Positions 7,211-13,243 of a stretch of 13,652 bases of DNA are shown here, in pieces; the stretch's first letter is position 1; the number at the start of each line of letters is the position of its first letter. A model generated the notes under the pieces. The model was not told where the DNA came from and did no database searches. It saw only the letters and a program-made list of their open reading frames with translations. Both the position numbers and the translations under genes were made by a program. This stretch comes from DATAFT01 sp035544635. GTDB taxonomy: Bacteria; Acidobacteriota; Thermoanaerobaculia; Multivoradales; Multivoraceae. The stretch is taken from positions 1 to 13,652 of the forward strand of contig DATKDQ010000277.1 of assembly GCA_035544635.1 (NCBI GenBank), read 5' to 3'.

Positions 7211-7780
7211 ATGCTCAACCCGAGACCGACACGACGATGCGAGGACCAGAGCCGGCGCAGCGCGGCCGGCCGCCTCGCGATCGGGCTCTGCCTCGTCGCC
7301 GGCTCCTACGGCTGCCGAGGCGACGGCGCCGGACCGCCCGAGATCACGCTCGACCGCACCGCCTGCGCAGAGTGCGGAATGCTGATCAGCGAGCCTGGGT
7401 ACGCAGCCGCGTACGCGGCGGGCCGTACCACGCGGGTCTTCGACGACATCGCCTGTCTGCTGCGGGCTCTCGACGAGCACGAGCTCGACCTCGTCGCTCG
7501 AGCGGGCGACGCCGAAGGTGAGGGCGGTGCCACCGCCCAGGTCTGGCTCTACGGAGACGACTCGCGATGGATCGCCGGCGACGCGGCCTTCTTCGTGCGA
7601 TCCGACCGGCTCGAGACCCCGATGGGCGGCGGCATCAAGGCGGTGGCCGATCGGGCCGCGGCCGAGGAGCTGGCCGCCCGCGTCGACGGCGCCATCTTCG
7701 ACGACCTGGCGGCGCTCAGGGCCCGGATTCGGTCCGGCGAAAGCGCGACTGAGAGAGGACGCCATGGCTCCGCGGGTTGA
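7211..7780 (+). CDS. nosL: NosL copper chaperone, probable lipoprotein
   Basis: Encodes 189 aa. NosL is a Cu(I)-binding lipoprotein that helps deliver copper to the NosZ CuZ site. The N-terminus is basic, followed by the hydrophobic run LAIGLCLVAGSYG and then Cys35. SYGC is an imperfect lipobox, so lipidation at Cys35 is likely but not certain. The diagnostic metal motif CAECGM sits at residues 52-57, followed by the family's RTTRVFDDIACLL segment. The C-terminal half has PMGGGIKAVAD, near the usual NosL C-terminal region. The ATG follows repeat copy 2 directly and has only a weak ribosome-binding site, so translation may depend on coupling or leader structure. The 3' end overlaps nosD by 17 bp. 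Confidence 0.93.
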   Translation: MLNPRPTRRCEDQSRRSAAGRLAIGLCLVAGSYGCRGDGAGPPEITLDRTACAECGMLISEPGYAAAYAAGRTTRVFDDIACLLRALDEHELDLVARAGDAEGEGGATAQVWLYGDDSRWIAGDAAFFVRSDRLETPMGGGIKAVADRAAAEELAARVDGAIFDDLAALRARIRSGESATERGRHGSAG

Positions 7781-9611
7781 GCTCGGCGCGTCCTCGCGGC
7801 TCCTGCTCTGGGTGGCGGCCGGTCTCGCCGTGGCCTTCCTCACCGCATCGTTCAACCAGCCGATCTGGCGGATGAAGCTGCGCGCGCCGCAATACCCCAA
7901 AGGCCTGGAGCTCGTGGCCTACGGCACGCGGATCGAAGGCGACCTGCGCGAGATCAACATCATCAACCACTACGTCGGGATGGAGAAGATCGAGTCGGCG
8001 CCGGCTCCCGAGATGCGGCTCTACCCGGTCGCGGTGTGGGCTTTGATCCTCCTCTGCGTCGTGGCGCCGCTCCACCGCCGCCTGGCCTGGCTCGCCGCGG
8101 CCGCCACGCTCGCCTTGCCGATCGCCATTCTCGCCGACCTGCAGTGGTGGCTCCACCGCTTCGGGCGCAATCTCGATCCCGGGGCCCCGTTCCGGCTCGA
8201 GCCGTTCACGCCGCTCGCGCTGGGCGCCTCGAAGATCGGCCAGTTCGAGACCTCGGCGACCCTCTCCTGGGGGCTCCTCGCCATGATCGCAGCGGGCCTC
8301 GTCCTGATCGGCGCGCTGGTCGTCTCCCGGGGCCGCACGCGGCCGGCCGCGGCGCGGGCAGTCGCGGCCGCCGCGCTCGGGCTCCTCGCTGCGCCGGTAC
8401 TCGGCCAGGGCCCGACCGCTCTCGACGCGGAGTCGCAGCGAATGGGGCTCCAGGCGCGGATCGACGCCACCCCGCCGGGCGGCACGCTCCTGGTCGAAGG
8501 CGGCGTTCATCACGGGCCGGTGACGATCGAAGGCCCGAAGCGGATCCTCGGACGCGGCCGGCCGCTGATCGACGGCGGCGGGCGCGGCAGCGTGGTCACC
8601 CTCACCGGCGACGACGTCGTCTTCGCCGGCTTCGAGGTTCGTAGAGGCGGGCGAACGATCAGCCAGGAGCCGGCCGGCATCAAGGTCGAGGGCAGCGGGC
8701 ATCGGGTGGAGGACAACCTGGTGCGTGACGTCTACTTCGGCATCCACCTCGCAAGGGGCAAGGACAACCTGGTGCGAGGGAACCGCGTCGAGCCCGGCAT
8801 CGGCACCGGTGTGCGGCCCGGGCACGGCATCTCGGTGTGGTACGTCTCGTCGTCGCGGATCGCGGACAACGTCGTCGCCGCCGCCCGCGACGGCATCTAC
8901 TTCTCGTTCTCCGACGACCTGGTGATCGCGGGCAACGAGGTGAGCGGCTCCCGCTACGGAATGCACTCCATGTTCTCGCAGCGCGCCGATCTCCACGACA
9001 ACCACATCCACGACAACCTGCTCGGAGTGGCGCTCATGAACTCGGCGGGCCTGCTCATGCGCGACAACACCATCGCGCGGCACCGCACCGGCGCCACTGC
9101 GTATGGCGTGCTGCTCAAGGACATCGACGACCTGGTGCTCGAGGGCAACCGGATCGTCGACAACCGGGTCGGGATTTACGCCGACTCGACGCCGCTCGGA
9201 GCGGGACGCGAGGCCCTGGTGACCGGCAACCTCATCGCCGGCAACGGCGCCGCGCTCGCGCTCCAGAGCAACGTGCGGCTGGTGTTCACCGGAAACCGCG
9301 TCGCCGACAACCTGGTCGACCTGCGCGCCGAAGGCGCCCGCGTCTCGGACGGCAACCAGTGGTCGAGGAACGGCCGCGGCAACTTCTGGAGCGAGTACCG
9401 CGGCTACGACGCGGAGGGCGACGGCATCGGCGATCTTCCCTACCGCTACGAGCAGGTGATGAACGAGCTGCTGCGCCGCAACCCGGCGGCCCAGGCCTTC
9501 CTCCTGACTCCGGCGCATCTGGCGCTGGAGCACGCCGCGCGCCTCTTCCCGCTGGTGCGGCCGTCGGCGCTCCTGGTCGACGAGTATCCGCTGGTGGGGA
9601 TCGGCCGATGA
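7764..9611 (+). CDS. nosD: NosD fused to an N-terminal membrane domain
   Basis: Encodes 615 aa. The ATG at 7764 lies inside the nosL 3' end and follows GAGAGAGGA. Residues 1-187 form a membrane domain with about four helices (near 13-30, 86-103, 107-126 and 170-187). It carries the motif LRAPQYPKGL at 39-48 and INIINHYVGM at 64-73, which I recognise from a small membrane protein often encoded beside nosL and nosD in clade II clusters. A signal-peptide-like stretch at about 193-215 (basic start, alanine-rich core, ending VLGQ) then leads into the NosD part. Residues about 220-540 are a right-handed beta-helix (CASH-type repeats such as GNRV, DNTI and GNRI). It ends in NFWSEYRGYD (from 540) and DGIGDLPY, both typical of NosD. 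No internal ATG, GTG or TTG fits a separate nosD start at the junction. NosD works with NosF and NosY in CuZ assembly. The fusion is the odd point. Confidence 0.92.
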   Translation: MAPRVELGASSRLLLWVAAGLAVAFLTASFNQPIWRMKLRAPQYPKGLELVAYGTRIEGDLREINIINHYVGMEKIESAPAPEMRLYPVAVWALILLCVVAPLHRRLAWLAAAATLALPIAILADLQWWLHRFGRNLDPGAPFRLEPFTPLALGASKIGQFETSATLSWGLLAMIAAGLVLIGALVVSRGRTRPAAARAVAAAALGLLAAPVLGQGPTALDAESQRMGLQARIDATPPGGTLLVEGGVHHGPVTIEGPKRILGRGRPLIDGGGRGSVVTLTGDDVVFAGFEVRRGGRTISQEPAGIKVEGSGHRVEDNLVRDVYFGIHLARGKDNLVRGNRVEPGIGTGVRPGHGISVWYVSSSRIADNVVAAARDGIYFSFSDDLVIAGNEVSGSRYGMHSMFSQRADLHDNHIHDNLLGVALMNSAGLLMRDNTIARHRTGATAYGVLLKDIDDLVLEGNRIVDNRVGIYADSTPLGAGREALVTGNLIAGNGAALALQSNVRLVFTGNRVADNLVDLRAEGARVSDGNQWSRNGRGNFWSEYRGYDAEGDGIGDLPYRYEQVMNELLRRNPAAQAFLLTPAHLALEHAARLFPLVRPSALLVDEYPLVGIGR

Positions 9612-10315
9612 TCCACGTCGACAATCTGTGCAAGGACTACGGGCGCAACCGGGTCCTCGACGGGGTGAGCTTCTCGGTCGAGCCAGGCGAGCTGCTGCTG
9701 GTGCTGGGCGGCAACGGCGCCGGCAAGTCGACGCTCCTGCGGTGCCTGCTCGGCCTGGTCTCCTATCGGGGCGCCATCACCGTCGCGGGCCTCGACCCCC
9801 TGCGCCAGGGCCGCGCGGCGCGCCGCCGCATGGGCTACATGCCGCAGGGCAGCGCGCTGCATCTCGACCTCACCGTGGCCCAGACGCTCCGCTTCCACCG
9901 CGAGCTGCGACGGGCGCCGCGCGAGGCCTGCGACCGCCTCCTGCGCGACGTCGACCTGGAGGGCAAGGCCGACGCCAGGGTGTCCGACCTGTCGGGCGGC
10001 ATGAAGCAGCGGCTCCAGTTCGCGCTGGCCTTGCTCGACGACCCTCCGGTGCTGCTGCTCGACGAGCCCACCGCGAGCCTCGACGACTGGAGCCGAGACT
10101 TCCTGACCAGCCGGGTGCGGCGGCTCACCGACGCCGGGAAGTCGGTGCTGCTCTCGACTCACGCGCGCGACGAGCTGCTCGGGATCGCCGACCGGGCGAT
10201 CCTGCTTCGAGCGGGAGTCGCCGAGGCGCTCGATCTGCGCCACGGTTGCGGTCTCTACGGCCCGCGCGCGAGCGGCGCCGGCGATGCCGATGGCGAACCG
10301 GCGGTGCTGCGATGA
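9608..10315 (+). CDS. nosF: NosF ABC transporter ATPase
   Basis: Encodes 235 aa, somewhat short but with all ABC ATPase motifs. Walker A is GGNGAGKST at 34-42, the Q-loop lies in YMPQGS, the signature is LSGGMKQR from 128, Walker B is VLLLDEPT with Asp152/Glu153, and the H-loop lies in STHARDE. The ATG overlaps the nosD stop (ATGA) and is preceded by GGTGGGGA at 9593-9600. NosF energises the NosDFY machine that supports NosZ copper-site maturation. The C-terminal tail after about residue 205 is short and Gly/Ala-rich. Assignment rests on the ATPase motifs plus position between nosD and nosY; sequence alone would only give a generic ABC ATPase. Confidence 0.95.
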   Translation: MIHVDNLCKDYGRNRVLDGVSFSVEPGELLLVLGGNGAGKSTLLRCLLGLVSYRGAITVAGLDPLRQGRAARRRMGYMPQGSALHLDLTVAQTLRFHRELRRAPREACDRLLRDVDLEGKADARVSDLSGGMKQRLQFALALLDDPPVLLLDEPTASLDDWSRDFLTSRVRRLTDAGKSVLLSTHARDELLGIADRAILLRAGVAEALDLRHGCGLYGPRASGAGDADGEPAVLR

Positions 10316-11199
10316 TCGCCATCGTGCGCCAGGAGCTCCGCGACGCTCTGCGCAACCGCTGGCTGGGGGGCTATGCCGCCGCCCTCGCCCTGCTCGGGCT
10401 GGTGGCGGCCTGGGCGGGGCTGCGCGGCAGCGAGGGGATGGCCCTCCAGACCTTCGGGCGAACCTCCGCCACGCTCACCAACCTGTGTCTCTTCCTCGCC
10501 CCGCTGGTGTCACTCGTCCTGGGAGCGAGCGCGATCGCCGGCGAGCGCGACCGCGGCACGCTCGAGTACCTGCTGGCGCAGCCCGTGACGCGCGCCGAGG
10601 TCGTGCTCGGCAAGTACCTCGGACTGCTGCTCTCGTTGGCGGGAGCGACGCTGGTCGGCTTCGCGCCCGCCGGCGCCCTGATCGCATCGCGCGCGGGAGG
10701 AGTCGCGCTGGCCCACTTCCTGGTCTTCCCGCTGATCTCGATTCTGCTGGTCGCCTCGATGCTCGCGCTCGGTCTCCTGCTCTCGGCGCGGGCGGCCACC
10801 GCCGTGGCGGCCCAGGGTCTCGCGGTTCTGACCTGGTTCGCGCTGGTGCTGCTCTACGACCTCGTTCTCCTCGGCGTGCTGGTGGGAGCGGGAGTGGGCC
10901 CGGCGACGCTCGCCGTCCTCCTCCTGGCCAACCCGGTCGACGCCGCGCGCATCCTCGTCGTGCTCGCGCTCGAGCCCGATCTCTACCTGCTCGGCCCGGC
11001 CGGCGCCTGGCTCCTGGGTCAGCTCTCGGCGCCCGGAACCGCGGTGCTCCTCGCCGGCGCCGTGCTCGGATGGGCCGCGATCGGACTGGGGACGACGCTG
11101 TGGCTGTTCCGCTCGCCCCGTCAAGCAGACGTTCGGTCCCCGGCATTCCGCGCCCTCGCCACCACCCATCGATTCACTCTGGATTCGGGTCCATCATGA
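10312..11199 (+). CDS. nosY: NosY ABC transporter permease
   Basis: Encodes 295 aa with about six transmembrane helices. The first is near 20-38, the second near 57-75, then two pairs of long helices, and the last is near 244-266. The motif GERDRGTLEYLLAQPVTR after the second helix is typical of ABC-2 type permeases of the NosY family. It contacts NosF and forms the membrane part of the NosDFY complex. The ATG overlaps the nosF stop (ATGA). The C-terminus ends in a polar tail of about 28 residues. The tail's last codons overlap the start of the cytochrome gene. Confidence 0.93.
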   Translation: MIAIVRQELRDALRNRWLGGYAAALALLGLVAAWAGLRGSEGMALQTFGRTSATLTNLCLFLAPLVSLVLGASAIAGERDRGTLEYLLAQPVTRAEVVLGKYLGLLLSLAGATLVGFAPAGALIASRAGGVALAHFLVFPLISILLVASMLALGLLLSARAATAVAAQGLAVLTWFALVLLYDLVLLGVLVGAGVGPATLAVLLLANPVDAARILVVLALEPDLYLLGPAGAWLLGQLSAPGTAVLLAGAVLGWAAIGLGTTLWLFRSPRQADVRSPAFRALATTHRFTLDSGPS

Positions 11200-11645
11200 A
11201 CGACGCAAGAACGCTCGTTTCGTCTTCCGCCAGCCTGATCCTCGCGCTCACGTTCACCGCATGCGGCGGCGAGAGCGCACAGACCGCCCTGGCGCCGGAG
11301 AAGCCGGCGCCCACCACGGTGACCGCGGAGCTGCTCGGTCGCGGCGCCGACGTCTACAAGAGCAACTGCATCGCCTGCCACGGGCCCCTCGGGAAGGGCG
11401 ACGGGCCCTCCGCCGCCACCCTGGACCCCAAGCCGCGCGACCACAGCAGCCGCGCCTACATGGACCAGCTCTCCGACCAGCAGATCGCCGACACCATCGT
11501 CCAGGGCGGCGCGCTTCGCGGCTACCCCAACATGCCGTCGAACCCGCACATCAGGGGCAACGACCTCGCCGCGCTGGTCGCCCACGTTCGGACGTTGAGC
11601 CGGGGGCCGGACGAGGTGAGGTTGGTCGACCTGAAGCAGCAGTGA
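11196..11645 (+). CDS. Mono-haem c-type cytochrome, lipoprotein, in the nos operon
   Basis: Encodes 149 aa. The signal peptide ends in FTACGG with lipobox Cys23, giving a membrane-anchored exported protein. The haem c attachment site CIACH is at residues 58-62. The likely distal ligand is Met113 in YPNMPSNP. The fold is a class I cytochrome c (GADVYKSNCIACHG, GKGDGPSA, then a helix DLAALVAHVRTL). The start overlaps the nosY stop (ATGA), so it is the last gene of the nos operon. Clade II nos clusters often carry such cytochromes, and the natural inference is electron delivery to NosZ CuA. The gene stops 18 bp before the convergent phosphatase. The cytochrome call is firm and the donor role is inference. 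Confidence 0.93.
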   Translation: MNDARTLVSSSASLILALTFTACGGESAQTALAPEKPAPTTVTAELLGRGADVYKSNCIACHGPLGKGDGPSAATLDPKPRDHSSRAYMDQLSDQQIADTIVQGGALRGYPNMPSNPHIRGNDLAALVAHVRTLSRGPDEVRLVDLKQQ

Positions 11646-11663
11646 CCGAGCGGCCCTCGCGGC

Positions 11664-12353
11664 TCAGGCCTCGAGGACGACGATCGTCGTGTCGTCGTGC
11701 GGAGGCATGCCGCCGCGAAAGAGGCCGACGTCCTCGAGGACCCGCTCGACCAGCGGCCGCGGCTCGAGGTCTCCCGCACGCTCGAGCATGGCCCACAGCC
11801 GCTCGGCGCCGAACTCCTCGCCGGAGGGGGAACGCGCCTCGAGGACGCCGTCGGAGACCAGGAGCAGCGTGTCGCCGGCGCGCAGCCGGGTCCCGAGCGA
11901 GGACCAGCGCGATCGCGGCAGGGGCCCCAGGATGGGGCCGTTCGGCGGCAGCGAGAAGATATCGCCACCGGCGCGGCGCAGCAGTGGCGGACAGTGGCCG
12001 GCGTTGACGATCTCCATGCGCCCCGAGGCCCCCACCTCGGCGAGGACGAGGGAGGCGAAGCGACTGCCGGGCAGCTCGCGCCGCATCGTCGCGTGCAGCT
12101 CCGCGACCAGCTCGGGCAGCGTCAAGGCGTCGCTCGCGGCCAGCCGCTCGATCTCCTCCTGGATCATCAGCATGTAGACCGACGCCTCGAGCCCGTGGCC
12201 GGCGACGTCGCCGAGGCCGAAGAGCCAGGCGCCGCCGCGGCGCAGGCGCAGGTAGAAGTCGCCGGTCAGGGCGGAGGCAGGGCGCGACACCGCGTAGAAC
12301 GCGGGCCCGCCGCTCGGCGACGAGAATGGCGATGGGTCCGGGGCCGCACTCAC
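11664..12353 (-). CDS. Stand-alone PP2C/SpoIIE-type phosphatase
   Basis: Encodes 229 aa starting at a GTG (12353-12351) that overlaps the upstream gene's TGA as GTGA. This start is chosen because the catalytic fold begins directly after it. The frame remains open further upstream only as a shadow of the fusion gene. The protein is essentially a bare PP2C_SIG domain with metal aspartates Asp32 (TGDFYL), Asp49 (GDVAGHG), Asp168 (VSDGVLE) and Asp220/221 (HDDTT). There is no sensor, membrane or coiled-coil part. Related enzymes dephosphorylate phospho-Ser/Thr on sigma-regulatory proteins, so its place behind a sigma/anti-sigma pair is suggestive. However, zinc-type anti-sigma factors are not known to be controlled this way. 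The target is unknown. Confidence 0.88.
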   Translation of the reverse strand: MSAAPDPSPFSSPSGGPAFYAVSRPASALTGDFYLRLRRGGAWLFGLGDVAGHGLEASVYMLMIQEEIERLAASDALTLPELVAELHATMRRELPGSRFASLVLAEVGASGRMEIVNAGHCPPLLRRAGGDIFSLPPNGPILGPLPRSRWSSLGTRLRAGDTLLLVSDGVLEARSPSGEEFGAERLWAMLERAGDLEPRPLVERVLEDVGLFRGGMPPHDDTTIVVLEA

Positions 12354-13243
12354 GCCGCCGACACCAACGGCCGGCAGTCGCTGCACGGCTCGAGCCCGAG
12401 CGCGGCCGCTTCGCGCTCGTCGCGCACCGGCACCAGAGCGTCGGGAGCGATCGAGCGCGCATGGCGGCAGGTGGGGAAGCAGTACCACTCGTCGACCTTG
12501 ACGTACTTCGCCTTCGCGCGCCCGAGCCGCTCCACCCGCTCGACGTCGACACCCTCGCGCTCGAGCAGCCGCCGCTTCATCTCCGATCCGTAGGCGTATC
12601 CGCCCAGACCCCCCGCCGCGGGCACGACGCGGTGGCACGGAACGACGAGGGGCACCGGGTTGTGGGCGCACACGTTGCCGACGGCGCGCACGGCGGCCGG
12701 CCGCCCCACCTCGCGCGCCACCCAGGCGTAGCTGCGCACCTCGCCGTTGGGGATCCGGCCCAGCGCGTCGAGCACCTCGCGCTCGAACTCGGGAAGCGCC
12801 TCGAGGTCGACCTGTGGATGGTCGACGCCGCGGCCGGCCAACGCGTCGCGAAGCTGCCGCTCGAGCCGCTCCGGCAGCTCGGCTCGACGGAGCTCCTTGC
12901 CGCAGCGCTTGCAGTGGGACCACGCGAAGGATTCGAAGCTCCTGCCGGCGGCGAGTGCCACGGCGGTCAGCCCACGCTCCGAGAACGCGACCCAGAGATC
13001 GATGCCACCGATCGTCACGGTGGTGTAAGCGTCGAACAGCCGGCGCTCGAGCGACTCGGCGCACGAGCTCGGGCACTCGCCCCGCAGCGCGCGAGCGTTC
13101 TCCGCGATGTCGGCGATGCGATGGTAGACGCGGTCGCAGTAACCGCAGCGCTCGAGATGCTCGCGCACCGCCTCGACCTCGCGGGAGTCGAGCTCACCGG
13201 TGCGCAGCTCGTCGAGCCGGATTAGGGCACTCTCACACCGCAT
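12350..13243 (-). CDS. Anti-sigma (zf-HC2/ZAS) - O6-alkylguanine alkyltransferase - Ada-like zinc domain fusion
   Basis: Encodes 297 aa in three modules. Residues 1-45 fit a zinc anti-sigma domain: Cys3 then HLERCGYC, giving C3, H29, C33 and C36 (the H-x3-C-x2-C motif). Residues about 65-235 are a methylated-DNA-protein cysteine methyltransferase. The RNase-H-like N-domain is followed by RAVGNVCAHNP and the active site PCHRVV with Cys203, then GGYAYGSEMKRRLL. Residues about 245-292 resemble the Ada metal-binding module, with CFPTC (255, 259) and CSDC (287, 290). Extra cysteines occur as CPSSC (57, 61) and HCKRC (111, 114). No membrane segment is seen. The ATG (13243-13241) has an AGGAG 7 nt upstream and overlaps the sigma gene by 11 bp. 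The order sigma then anti-sigma is the classic ECF arrangement. Known chemistry is suicidal removal of O6-alkyl groups from guanine. Control of the sigma factor by alkylation is inference. Confidence 0.88.
   Translation of the reverse strand: MRCESALIRLDELRTGELDSREVEAVREHLERCGYCDRVYHRIADIAENARALRGECPSSCAESLERRLFDAYTTVTIGGIDLWVAFSERGLTAVALAAGRSFESFAWSHCKRCGKELRRAELPERLERQLRDALAGRGVDHPQVDLEALPEFEREVLDALGRIPNGEVRSYAWVAREVGRPAAVRAVGNVCAHNPVPLVVPCHRVVPAAGGLGGYAYGSEMKRRLLEREGVDVERVERLGRAKAKYVKVDEWYCFPTCRHARSIAPDALVPVRDEREAAALGLEPCSDCRPLVSAA

Noticed and set aside
7716..9533. 605-codon open frame opposite nosD.
   Set aside because: It has no recognisable domain and mirrors the NosD codon pattern; it is a shadow.
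11646..11663. Bidirectional terminator between the cytochrome and the convergent phosphatase.
   Set aside because: Only 18 bp separate the stops, and the best stem (CGAG/CTCG, 4 bp) is too weak and lacks a T-run.
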